NCBI GenBank assembly: GCA_023512835.1
Contig: CM042086.1
Coordinates: 15,946,309 to 16,010,308, forward strand
Direction: 5' to 3'
Origin: Taxillus chinensis
Taxonomy: Eukaryota; Streptophyta; Magnoliopsida; Santalales; Loranthaceae
Length of the DNA stretch: 64,000 bases
Part shown: one piece after another, positions 10,901-24,200 of the stretch
How positions within the stretch are numbered: the first letter of the stretch is position 1
Layout of the letters: every line of letters starts with the position of its first letter
Notes under the pieces: model-generated
Database searches by the model: none
What the model was told of the DNA's origin: nothing
The model's input: only the letters and a program-made list of their open reading frames with translations
Made by a program: the position numbers and the translations under genes

Positions 10901-13900
10901 GTCTGGCCTTGCATCTTTCAACTGTCCCATCTGACTTATACTTCACTATTAACACCCATTTGCATCCCACTGTCTTTTTATATCGAGGTAACTCAACCAA
11001 TTCTTCAAAAGAGCTTTCATTTCCTCTTACATAGTAGACTTTCATTTGGGATCGATCTTCAAGAGCTTCCTGAAAATGAATAGGAACAGATATAAAAGAC
11101 AACTGAAGGGCAAAAACATGATGAGATTTGGATGAGCGATGATAGGAGATGAAGTTAAAAATAGGACAAACAACATTAGAATATGATTTTGAAAATTCCA
11201 ATCGATCTAATTCTTTATGGTATGAAGAGGATACTTTCGGTTTGCATGATTGTCTAACCCTGTATGGTCAAAAGATAAGACATCATTTGAATTTAAAACT
11301 ATAAGCGAAGAGTCAAGTACTGTAGTGGAAATTTATGCTACATACATGATCAATCCCAGAACAATCTTTTGATGGCATAGTTGTGTCAGTGAGAGGAGAA
11401 TCAAACTTGAGAGCCATAATCCGTGTGTACACCCTAGCATAGGGGACGGGTAACCATTAAGATTTGGGTGGTTTAATCTAGAGCTAGCATCATACCCACT
11501 CTTAACTTGGTATTTTAGGTTTTACAACGCAACACCATATTAAAATATCACGTCAGTTGAAGCGAACCGCTCACCGGCCGCGACTGAGACCCCTCTAGCC
11601 ACAGCAGACTCCAAACCGGCTGCGATTGAGATCCCTCTGGCCACAGCAGACTCCAACCGACTGCGATTGATATGGTGACAAATATCTAAGCTAGCTTCTC
11701 ATGTTTACTTAATTTAACTATTATAGAATTAAAATTAGGAGAAGATAGACTCTCCTCCACCTAAACTAGGAGGTGACTCCCTCTTACCAATAATAGTAGA
11801 ATTCTCCTCCTTGGAAATCCACACTTTATTTTCATTCAACCATAGTTGTTTCTATTCCTTACTACAAAGCTCCTCCTAAAGAGGGACAACAGAGATCTCG
11901 CCAGAAAAGTAGGAGTCCTGCCACAAAATTAAACATCCATAGATATATAATATTTACCTGTAGGAGGATGAAAACATTTATAGTCATTTTGAGAATTAGA
12001 GTAACCCAAAAACACGCATTTGAGAGCATAAGAGTTAAGTTTATCTTGATGGAGTTGGTGTACACGAACAAAGCACACAATCAAAAAGCTTCGGTCAAAT
12101 GTTAAGAGCTGAAGGAATGTTGTGAAAGCGAGACAACACCCTTAAAGAGGTTTGATAGTTAATGATACAAGCAGACATTCGATTGATAAAATAAACAACA
12201 GTAATAACGACATCTGCCCAAAATCGTTTGGGAACTTTCATAGTAAAGCATAAAGCCCGAGTCACCTCATGGAGATTTCAATTTTTACGTTTTGTGACAC
12301 TATTTTGTTATGGGATTTAAACACATGTGGTTTGATGAGGATGTTATGTTGTCTAAAAAAGTCAACCAAAGGTTGATTTACAAACTCACGACTATTGTCA
12401 GAATGAAATACTTGAATTGGAATTTGAAATCGGGTAACAATCATCTGATAGAATTGAGGAATGACATGAATGACATCACTTTTATATTTCATCAAATATA
12501 TCTAGCTTACCCTAGTACAGTTATCAATAAAAGACACAAAATATCTGTTTTGAAGTAGGAGTAGAAAAAGGACCCCAAACATTAATATGGACAGAAGAAA
12601 AAGGATTAAGACTTTTATTGACACTAATTTTAATTGGAACATGATGATTTTTAGCATAAATGCATTATTCACATTTTGAACTAGAAGCATAAATATTTTT
12701 GAATAATTGAGGCAATAATCGTTCTAGAGTGACAAAAAAGTGTCCTAAATGATAATGTCATAAAAGAATTTTTTCTTGGTCAAGTGTTTCACGCCTTACT
12801 CGGTATTCCTGTCGAGGCTCAGATTTCAATGCTCTTAGTTCTTTGCTCTTTATCAGTGCCAATCGTCATCTTTATGAGATTGTCCTAAAACACAGTAGAA
12901 TAAAATGTTATAAAACAATTAAGATGCTTGGTAAGTTGGCTAATAGAAAGAAGATTATTAGAGAGATTCGGAGCAAGTAAAACTGACGATAAGGAAATAA
13001 CAGGTGAAAGTGAGACATCTCTAGTCCCAGTAATAGGCATAGGAGTCCCATTAGCAACCTGAACAAATTTAGCATGTGAGGATTAAAGAGATGTAATTAG
13101 AGAAAGATTATTGGTCATATGATCGGTGGCTCCAATATTGATTACCCAAATGTTGTCGGTAGAAGAAAATAAAACCAATTTTGAAGCACCCCTTAGAAAC
13201 TCGAGTGACATGAGAGGCCAAAGATGAAGGACTTTTAGTTTTGATAATCGTTTCAACCATCTCACTGATGCTAAATAATTTTTAAGTTAGTGAAAAGATA
13301 GCAGTCACAAGACTTTCACGTGCAAGTCACCTGACCTCAAATACACGTGCAAACAAAGCCTTGTTATCTAGAGGCTTAACATGTAACTGAAGTAAGAGAA
13401 TGTTGACTCTTGAGATCGCTACGATCTGGAAAAGTTGAAAAAGATAGCATAGTGGTGCAAGTAGAGGTGGACGACGGCGACAACAACGTCGGTACTGGCT
13501 GACGAAGGTGGCAATCTGCTCGATTGGCCAGATATTTACCTTTGCCGACTGTGACAGACGATGTTGAGATAATTGCAGAGATAGTGACAGACGATGGCGT
13601 CAACTGCAGCAACAACGATGGCGTCTATGGCAGCGGACGATGGCAGTGACGGCAGAAACCAGCGGCATGACATCAAGATTTACATACGATGATCTCGGCT
13701 GATAGCAGAAAGCAGTGCGACGGCAGAGTGATGGAGGCGCGACAGTGGCGGAAGCTAGATACTTGACAAACACTGCTCACTCACACAGGGAAGGACTGAT
13801 AGAAAGTCTCTTATAGGGGCAATGGCAGAGGTTAGGTTTGGGCAAAAAATACATTTTGCTCTGATAACAAGTAGAAAATAAGAGGAAAAAATAAATCTTT

Positions 13901-15177
13901 CTTTTTATTGATCATATTAGATGAATGATTACATACATATATATACACACACACACAATTATGATGGCTTAAATTAGGAAATAAACCTATTTAGGGCTCT
14001 TTGATAGTATGATGAAGGGCTCGATATTCTGCTTTGGCAATGAATAAGGAAATTATATTCTATTTTTTGCTTTTCTAAGTCACTAAATTACTATCAATAT
14101 ACGACACATATCTATAAGTAGACTTTTTGTCCAATTTGGACCCAACAAAGTTTGAATCGGGATAGTCCATATTGTCAAGGTGTCCATGTTGGTAGTTAAT
14201 TTTTAATGATTTTTTTTTGTCAATGATGGAAGTTAAATCAATCAATAGGAAGATGTTATCATGAGTATGTATTTAGACAAAAAGGAGGTCTGAGTAGTCA
14301 TTGCCACCATTAGTTCAAAATTTGTTAGGATTTTTATGGAACTACTATATGGGATGAGGCTCTGATATATTGGTAGATAAACACATTATCTGATTATATG
14401 CATTCCTGAATTTTTAGAATAAAAAATGGGAAAACAACAAGGTACCAATTGGCGGGATTATATAGTATGGGTATTTTAAAATTTATTTGAATAAATATTG
14501 GCAACAAAACAATTTTTTTTTTTATCGAAAAAAATAATTTATCAAGAAAAGCCACCCGGAAGCTGACATGCAAATACACTAGCTAACACACATTAAGAAA
14601 GTCAAAACAATGATCATGATGTTACAACATACTGCTGTGTCCCAGGGCTAACCTCACAGCTCACCCTTCTCCCATTGGATAGCTCTCTTTATCCTCAAAA
14701 AAATTCCATGATGGAGTTCCCTTCATAGGATCCAACACACAACTAGGAGGATTGCAAGCAACTAGAAAATAAACAAAAGCTAATAAAGTTGAACCACAAA
14801 AGCTAATAAAGTTTAAATAAACACTTAATACCCTTTTGCTTGTTTAATATGTTACCATTTAGTTTAGCGCTCATAACCATCACCATGTACCTCAATGATC
14901 CTATCTTCATTTGATCTTCAAATATAACATTGTCATCATCAGTGGCATTTAATTGTTGGGGGCACGTAACCCTGGTGGGTTCTCCTTTGTAATTATATTT
15001 ATTCAAATTTAAATTTATGATTACTATAAACTTTTAAATTTGTTATCACCTAATTTAGGCATTGTATTTAATTACTTACTAAATAGGCATTATATTAATT
15101 TTATATTAAACCCCATTTTAGTTTTTGTGTAATCTTATAATCATGAACTAACACCCAATATTTAGTTTTCTTGATAA

Positions 15178-15219
<42 letters not shown>

Positions 15220-18200
15220 TCTGGGTAATTCCATTAGGGTTAGGATAATTCAATTTGCTATTTTTTTCCTTTTCTCTTTATATTTCCCACACCATACATT
15301 TTGAAGTCAGTACATCCTATTTGTAATGATAATTAATTTATTTTAACATGACTAACAGTAAAATATAAGTTTTTTTTGGAAAGAAAGCTAATATGGTCTT
15401 TCTTGTACTCTCTATTGGCTATTTGGTGTTCAAAAATATTTAATCATAAAAAATGATGCCAAAGTTTTTGTATAGAATGATTGAATATTTATACGTTGGT
15501 AAGGGACACATTGTGGGTAATGCCATGGAGGAACCCAAAAATTGGAAATAGTATCGTACTTATTAATTTTTTAAAATTATTTGTATTGATTGAAAAGCTA
15601 TGATGTGTCGAGATGTAATTATTTTCACCTGTAAGTTGTTGATATTTGAAATTTATTTACAACAATTATTGTTTTACTTTATCAACAATGTGGATAGAAA
15701 TCCATTTTTGTCCAAAAAAATTACCATCCTATTATAGCTCATTTATTATTTTGTACTCCTTTGTAATGTATGGCCTAACCTTTTATCATCATAAGTTTTC
15801 AGACTGATGAGATTCTGATTGGGGTGAATAATGCTATTGAGGATGAGATATGCATCTTGAGCGTAGGAGCTGAGGAAGCATTCAGGCACAGCTCTGCCAT
15901 TGCTTCTCGAAGGACAACTGCAGGTTTTGCAGGAATCTCAACCAATGCAAAAGTTGGTGCGACCACCATTATTAGTGCTCCAGTTCCTGGAAAATCTACT
16001 CCTTTGCCCAGTGTCTTTAATGCCTTAATGGTGCTTCAGGATATTCTTGCGATTATGTCATCGTGTCAACAGAGTGAATTTAGCAAAGAAAAACTATTTT
16101 TTAGCACACTGGCTTCTGTTGGTGCGATTTCAGATTGTGTGCTAAGGAAACTGCGGGGATGTCTCATGGTAGTTTCACTTAATTGCACAAAACTTGAACT
16201 ATTGGGAGAGGGAGATATAAAGCCCCCGCATAATAAATCAAAAGAGAGTTCTGGGCGAGGGAAACAGAAAAAAAAAGTGAAAGCTCGTAATAAGAAGAAA
16301 GTAGATACTATTCCCATATTAAATGGAGATGATCAAAGACGTATTGAACCTCTTGAGGTGTCATTTCTATTCTGACAGCCTTTTTCTTTGCTCCTTTATG
16401 GTTACATTATAATTATGAATGTTGAAAAACTTGAGTTTTTAATTGTTTTAAAGGATGTTCCAGGATCATGGATGTGGACTGCCACAAACGGAAAACGTAG
16501 TTTCTCTGGAGTTGAGCAATATGGGTTGTATACCTCTGGGAGTGAATACTCACAAAGAGACATCACCATCTACAGTTGAGAGCTCATATTGGTTTCTTTT
16601 AATGATTTTAAGTGATATTTCTTACTTGTAGTTTAAATAGTTTTCTAACTGATAACCTATCATTAGGATCATGCATACGTTTTGGCTGATGAGAATGTCC
16701 AGAGTGCTGCAAGGAAGAGCAGGAGAGGTAGAACAAAATCTAAAAGATGCAATTCAGCTTGTCCTCTTGGGGAGAGAAACGTTGAGACAAGAACTTCACA
16801 AGTTTCCTCTTCCTCCAATTTTTCACGAGGTGAGGCTGGAAATTCTAATGGTGTATCTGATTTTTCAATTGTTGAGAACGCGCCATATGATGATAGCGTT
16901 AAATCTAAGTCGAGTTCATGTTCTCAAAGTTCTACCCATGAAACTGCCCGGGGACATGACACTGCACTAAACCTTCAAGGGGATACTGTAGTTTGTTCTG
17001 CTAAGAAGACTTTTCATTCTGGTTCAGAGCGTGATCAGCTTATGAGTTGTACAATTAGAGAGCAGATCACATCTTCCAAATCTAACGGTAACTCTCATGT
17101 TGTTATGGAATGCAAAAAAAATACAAAGGGTGCCAGCGAAAAAGAAAATATGTCTTTCAGATCTAACACTGAGACTTGTACAGGAGATTGTAGGGCATCA
17201 TCTAATCTACTGAGCAGTGCCATTAAACAGCCGATCATATCTTCCAGATCTAGCAGTGCCTCTCATGTTGGTATGGAATGTGAACAAAGCACAAATATTG
17301 CCAGTGAAAATGAAAATATATCTAACACTGAGACTTGTACAGGAGATTGTAGGCTAGTGCCTAATCTCAAGCCTGTCATAAAGCATGATAATTTTTTGTG
17401 CAATAAAGACATTAGCTTTTGTGTCCCTGGAAAATTGAATGAGATGGCCACAAAATCAACCTCATCTATTGACCCCATGAAAGCTATCAGCACAGAGGAT
17501 AAAACTGTAGTACATCAAGGCGAAGAGGCTGGAGATTTTTGTGATACTGGTCAAACAAGTTCTGTGGCATGCCCTTCATATGAGTGGCCAGGTGTAGGCT
17601 ATATGGCTCCTGTGAATTCTCAGCATCTCCCAGCTGCCACTGATAGATTACATCTTGATGTTGGTCACAACTGGCACAATCATTTCCGCCAAGCGGCTCA
17701 AACCTTTGTACCTGCCATGCACCAGACAAGAAATCCACCAATTGAAAGTTCTCGTGGTCGTGGCCGTGGTCGAATTGTGTCCCGGCAACTGCCCATGAGT
17801 TTAGATTGGCCTCCTATGGTACGAAGTATTAGTGGATTGACTCCATCAATGGCTTATACTTGTGATTCAAGTTTTGTCTCAAGGAGGTGGCAAGGTTTCA
17901 CAGCTCATGGCCTACACCTCAATACAACAGCAACTGAAGCAGAGAGGAAGTATTCTGGAGACTGTGTAGACATGACTGATTTGACAAGTACACATGACCT
18001 GGCAGATGAATTTGACAGTCATTGGGCAGAAGAAGAATGCGAGATGCATGCTGTTCCTGGGATGGATTATAACCAATACTTCGGTGGCGGTGTTATGTAC
18101 TGGAGTCCCTCTGATCATCCTGGTCCAGGCTTCTCTCGTCCTCCATCTCTTAGTTCTGATGATAGCTCATGGCCTTGGCATGAAGCTGACATGAATAGGG

Positions 18201-21200
18201 CTGTTGATGATATGGTTGCATTCTCTTCTTCATATAGCACAAATGGTTTGGCTTCACCAACTGCTGCATCTTTTTGCTCTTCTTTTGATACTTTGGGACC
18301 TGGACATCAAGCACTTGGTTATGTTATGCCAACAAATGAAGTTACTGGAAAGGCGTTGCATTCTTCTGCGACAATTCTGGATGAAGTTGCAGAGGAAAAA
18401 TCATCTGGAACTTTAGCGAGTTTACCTGTCGATGTTGATGGGAAGACAGCTGATTCACTCCCTTACCCCATTTTGCGTCCAATCATAATTCCAAATCCTT
18501 CGCGAGAAAGGTCAAGATCTGAGTTTAAGAGCAGCCGTGATCATAAGAGCCCATGTGTCCGTCCTGCTACACAAGAGCAGCCTCGAATTAAGAGGCCGCC
18601 ATCACCTGTAGTTCTTTGTGTACCACGGGCACCACTTCCACCTCCACCTTCTCCTGTAAGCAACTCCAGAAAGCAGAGAGGCTTTCCTACTGTTAGATCT
18701 GGTAGTTCCAGCCCACGGAACTGGGGAATACGGGGTTGGTATCAGGATGGAACTAACTTTGAAGAAGCCTGTATATGTATGGATGGTACTGAGGTTGTTT
18801 GGCCTTGGAGAAATAAAAATCTTTCAGCTCGCCCAATGATTCAATCTCTACCAGGAACTTTGCTGCAGGATCAACTCATGGCAATCTCACAGCTAGCCCG
18901 TGATCAGGAGCATGTAAATATATAATTTCTGTAAATACATTTCATTTTACCCTCAGCATTGTTTAGTTATTTACTGGCCAATGATCTGTTATGCAGCCGG
19001 ATGTTGTATTTCCACTGCAGCCACCTGAGTCAGCAAACTGTTCTATGCGGAAGGCATCAATCTCTTTGATACACAGTCTTCTGCATGAAGAAATTAATTC
19101 TTTTTGCAAGAGGGTATAGTGCTGGCTTAATGTTCTGTATTCAGAGCATCCGTTAAAATTTTTAGTTTCAAGTCTTGTTTGTGTTTTGAATTGCAATTGT
19201 ACAGTCATTTATTTTTTATGTGAAATTATGTTGTCCAAGGTTGCTGCAGAGAATATGATTAAGAAGCCTTACATTAATTGGGCTGTTAAACGGGTTACAC
19301 GGTCTCTCCAAGTATTATGGCCACGATCCAGAACGAATATTTTTGGTTCAACTGCATCTGGGTTATCCCTCCCGACAAGTGATGTAGATCTTGTGGTCTG
19401 TCTACCCCCAGTGAGGAATTTGGTGAGAAACTGAGAATTGCCTTCATATTTAAATTAGTATCACTGAATTTTGTGGGGAAAACTGATCATTGCAATTACT
19501 GTAGGAACCGATTAAAGAAGCTGGAATATTGGAGGGTCGTAATGGTATTAAAGAAACCTGCCTTCAGGTATGGTGATGGTTTCATGTATGGGTACTGTGG
19601 TTTCGTTGACAAGTTTGTTGGCTCAATTGTCTTTCTATAAACCACATTAAATTTACAGTTAATTTTTATGATCGCTCCATTTTTAGGGACAGTTAATATT
19701 ATTAATTATTTTTGGTTTATTTTTTTTAAAATGTAATGAAAGCTTACTATTATCAATTGAAGACAAATAATATAGTTAGCTTGTCGTATAGGGGATTGAT
19801 AATTGATTTTCACAATGCTAAGATTTTTATGTTTTTGTTGCCACCTTTAATATTATGACTTGTTCGTATGTGACAATCAGTGTTATGATGAATAGCTTTA
19901 CTATGTTATTTGTATGGTGCATAATCTTTATTTAGCTATGAGTGTTAAAGCATTTCTAACCCATTATCTATAGCAAAAGCTATAACAAAATAAAAGCTAA
20001 ATATGACTTTCGCTTTGTTTTAGCTAGTGCTGTCATGTTAGCACGTAAAAGAAAATTACACTTTAGTTCTGCATTCCCCGTTGCATGCCCCTCCTCCTAT
20101 ACTCCTGCCATGCTTCCCTCCTTCCACGCCCAGCTGTATCACTCCTGGCATCGCCCCTTCCCTCAGCACTTCCCTCCCCACCTTCCAACGTTGCTCCGGC
20201 ACATCGCCGACAGAATCTTTGTCGCGGATTCGTTGGATGTTGACGTCCCTTCTTCCACTGCCGCCACTAGCTCCCTCACCGCGCCTTTGCACTCCTTCCC
20301 TAGCGCCGACTCTGGCGATGGTGACACAACTTGCTTGAGCAGTGACATTGCCTTCTCGGACAGATTGGAGGACCTATCGGCGCCAGGGATGAGCAGGAGG
20401 AGGGATCGTACGACGCCTCGGGAGAGGAGGAGGGAAACGATGCCGTTGAGAGTGTAGAGGTTGTGGAGGGCGAAAATGGCATCGAGCTTGGCTTGCAGGG
20501 TTACAAAGTCGAGGGTCAATGTGCTCCGACGAGAAGGTGCACGATGCAGGAGGAGAGGACTAGTAGAGCTGCGATGGCGAGGTTGATTAGACCTCCATCT
20601 TTGCATTTGAACAGGTTTAGTAGCAGGGGAACTGCCGCACTATCCTTATTTTATTTCTGAAAATTTGGAATTTTGAAAAGTAGTGCAGGGGTAAATTAGA
20701 AAAAATAATTATTAAGAAAAAAATAGACAGGACACTGTTAGAATGTTATTAGTTAAAACATCACTGTAACAAGCTAAATATAAGTTTAGTTAGTCAATTT
20801 AGCTTGTTAGCATTAGAGATGTTTTTAGTATTTTGCACCATTAGATTTTTTGATGCATTTTTATTGAGTTACCATAGGTGGTTGTTTTTTTATTAGGTTC
20901 TCAACATCGCTAATCAGTGCTAATTTATAAAGGCATCCATTAGTGATTACTTGGATTAATCACCATGACTTTTTTTTTTTCATAAATATTTTAATAAATG
21001 TAAATCGCAAATTTAACACAATCTTGAAAAAATGTTATTAAAAAAAAGCATAATTTCATCTTTAAGCTTAGCTAACGCAAAATACAAACGCCTTGTACAC
21101 ATAAGGTGATTAAGTTTAAACAAATAGTTGTCTTAAAAGGAAATTACGTTTAAATAAACATGTCTATGATTAGTTGATCACTAATTCCTTTTTTTGGTTT

Positions 21201-24200
21201 AAGAAGTAGCATCCCTCTTTCCCTTTTAAACTAGTGTCATTTTTTAAACACTTATTTTAAAAAAGTGTTGGGTAAACACAACTACATGCGATTAATCAAA
21301 AACTTTTTTAAACCACACCATTCTCTATTTTTTTTTCTAATTAATACACTCCCTAACTCACCGATTAATCCTGATTTTTAGTGCATTGGTTTTTAAAATC
21401 AGCACATTGGTCAGAGCTTGTTGATTGAGACGCATTCATTTTAGTTGTTTTAGACTTTTAGTGTTAATTCAGACAAAAATGATAATCATTTTAAATATGC
21501 TTAGTTCTCTCGTGAAATACAGGATTTGAGGCAATATGAAAGACAACCTTATTATCAAACCATAATTTAGTTGATATTGAAGTTTTAAGACCAATTTTAT
21601 TTAAGAGATAAAGATTCAAATTATCTTACATGCATATTGCATCATGGCCTTATATTCTGATTTAGCATTGGATAATGATAATATTTTGTTTCTTACTCTT
21701 CCATGAAATTAAATTTCCTCCAACAAAGACATAACCTGTGATGAATTTTCTATTCACTGGACAACCTGTCCGATTTGCGTCTGTGAAACATTCAATTTGC
21801 GTGTGTCAATGATTTGTATATAAGTGACTATGTGTAGGTGCTCCTTTTAAGTAACGTAAAATCTACTCCAATGCTGACCAATGATCAACTATTGGAGACA
21901 ACATGAATTGACTAACAACACTAATAATGTCTGGACGAGTGACGGTAAGATAATCTTAAAGTTGTTAAATGGGGTCCATGAGATGTATATTTGGAATCAT
22001 TAGAGCACTATAAGGCTTTGCTCCCCAATTTGTCTGTCTCTGTTAATAAGAAAGATATTATGTCTACTCCTTCTAACTTCAATACCTAAGAAATACTTCA
22101 GCACTACTTGTAATGAAGAAAGGACTTAAGCGATGAAATACCTACAGTATCACTGCCTGTAATAATAATATCATTCACATATACAACTAAAAGAATGAGA
22201 CCACTGATTGATTGCTTGTAGAACACTAAATGGTCATTTTGGCTCTTAATCATGTCTCATGTTTCAATAGCCTTACTAAATTTATCAAACCAAGTATGAG
22301 GATTCGGTTTCAAACCATATAAAGATTTTCGAAGTCGATAAACACGTTCAGACTCACGCTGAGCAACAAAACTTGGAGGTTGTTCTATATACACTTCTTT
22401 GTGTAGATCACTATAAAAAAAGCATTCTTAATATCTAGTTGATGCAAAGGCCAGTGGTGAGTAGCGGCCAAATTGATAAAGAAGCGAACAGAGGTCAATT
22501 TGGCAATATGAGAAAAAGTATTATAATATTCCACACCATATCTTTGGGCATAGCCCATTGCAACAAGATGAGCCTTTAACCGAGCAACAAGCCCATTAGG
22601 ATTAACCTTAATTGCGAACACCCACTTACAGCTGATAGCCCGTTTTCATGAAGGTAAATAAACTAAGTCCCAAGTACCATTTTTATCTAAAACATGCATT
22701 TCGTCGAGCATTGCTTGATACCAATAAGGATGAGAAAGGGCTTCACAAACAGTTTTAGGCACACTGATAAAATTGAGAGAGACAACAAAAGAACGAGAAG
22801 AAGAAGACAAATAATTGTAAGAAACAAAAGATGCAATAGGAAAAATACAACTTTGTTTACCTTTGCGTGAGGCAATAGGAAGATCATCACTCGGAACAGG
22901 ATCTAAGGGAGAAGAAGTAGGAAGATTATCACTTGAAACGAGATCTGAGGGCAAATAAGTAGGTACATAACATGAATCAAGAGGTGGGCACCTAGAGTAT
23001 ACTTCAGTGATAGGATATTTGTGAGTAACAGGAGGAATGAGGCTCGTTACAGTCGCAGAAGGTGTGGTAGAATACACTAATATATCATCAGGATCAACAT
23101 CTTCCCCGTGATGTGTATATTTGTTAAGATTAGGACAATAATAACGATATTCTTTTCGAAGTCGAAGATATCCAAGAAAAACATGTGGACGAACATTACA
23201 AACAAAGCAAGTGCTATCAAATATTCTAGGGTTAATTGGGAACATGGACTTGTGAGAAAAGAGGATTTTATAAGGGATCTCACCATGAAGAACGAATGAG
23301 GGCATACGATTAATTAAGAAACAAGTGGTAGAAACTACATTAGCCCAAAAGGATTTTGAAACATTCATTTGAAATAAAAGGGCACGTGCAATTTTAAAAA
23401 GTTTTCTGTTCTTTCGTTCAGCTACACTATTTTGAGATGGAGTATCGACACAGGAAGTTTCATGAAGCATGCCATGTTGAGCTATGAAATTTTACAACAA
23501 TATTTGGGTATATTCTTTTACATTATCACTATGTAAATGACCAACGGAAATATTGAATTGAGTTTTGATTTCGGCACAAAAAGCATAAAAATAGAAAACA
23601 ATTCAAAACGATTTTTCATTAAATACAATCAAGTAACATGAGAATAGTTATCCACAAAGGTAATAAAGTATTTAAATTCAAGTTTAGATAATATAAGACA
23701 ATGGCCCCAAATATTAAAATGAACTAATTCGAGAGAAATGCTAGCACATTTATTGATTTTTGGACTGAAACTAAGGCGATGGTGTTTGGCATATTGATAT
23801 GACTCGCAATTTAAAGAAGATACATGACTAAACTGTGGACAAAGCTTCTTAAGCAAGGGAAGAGACGATGACCCAATTTACAATGTTCCTCAAAGGGAAA
23901 TGTAACAATAGACCAAGCAACAAACGGAGTGAGTGAGGTATCAAGAGTATAGAGGCCTCTAGATTCATGTCCTTTACTAATAATCTTCTGCGTCTTAATA
24001 TCCTGAAATAAGCAATGATAAGGAAAAAAAGGTGATAAAACAATTAAGATGACGAGTAAGGTGGCTTACTGAAATTAAATTAAAAGAGAAATTAGGTAAA
24101 TGTGTAGTTGAGGATAAAGATATCAAGAGAAAGTATTTTTATTCTTCAATAATATGTTTTGAATTGTTTTTACTGAAAATTAAAGTTTAAATTATAATTA

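Larger units (their letters stand above)
9375..13996 (-). mobile_element. Ty1/Copia retrotransposon remnant 1 (intron 1)
   Basis: An antisense Copia element in intron 1 of the nucleotidyltransferase gene. Reading the minus strand: an LTR fragment at 13870-13996, a tRNA-Met-type primer binding site at 13858-13869, a G-rich leader, a protease remnant (GATDHM, 13083-13265), integrase (12262-12690), reverse transcriptase (10238-11201) and RNase H (9679-10149), then an LTR at its left end. The first ~118 bases of the LTR edges match each other (9375-9492 and 13870-13996) with scattered changes. The order protease-integrase-RT-RNase H is diagnostic of Copia. Frames are broken at several places and gag is not recognisable, so it is non-autonomous and dead. 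Confidence 0.88.
21490..24060 (-). mobile_element. Ty1/Copia retrotransposon remnant 2 (intron 7)
   Basis: A second antisense Copia remnant, from a different lineage. On the minus strand from right to left: a GAG-pre-integrase piece (ISKGHESRGLYTLD, about 23930-24010), integrase (23629-23856 and 22646-23470), reverse transcriptase (about 22160-22621) and a degraded RNase H (about 21500-21800). Gag, protease and both LTRs were not found. The RT active-site box near 22167-22181 reads YVND, not YVDD, an inactivating change. Many stops and shifts confirm decay. Confidence 0.87.

Noticed and set aside
16388..16579. Open frame that would read exon 3 as GSWMWTATNGKRSFSG
   Set aside because: It cannot join exon 4 in frame. 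Using the acceptor after TTCCAG at 16463 gives DHGCGLPQTENVVSLEL and keeps the frame on both sides.
20035..20457. Plus-strand open frame over the GC-rich island
   Set aside because: The minus strand encodes recognisable armadillo-repeat sequence; the plus frame is Pro/Ser-rich with no domain.
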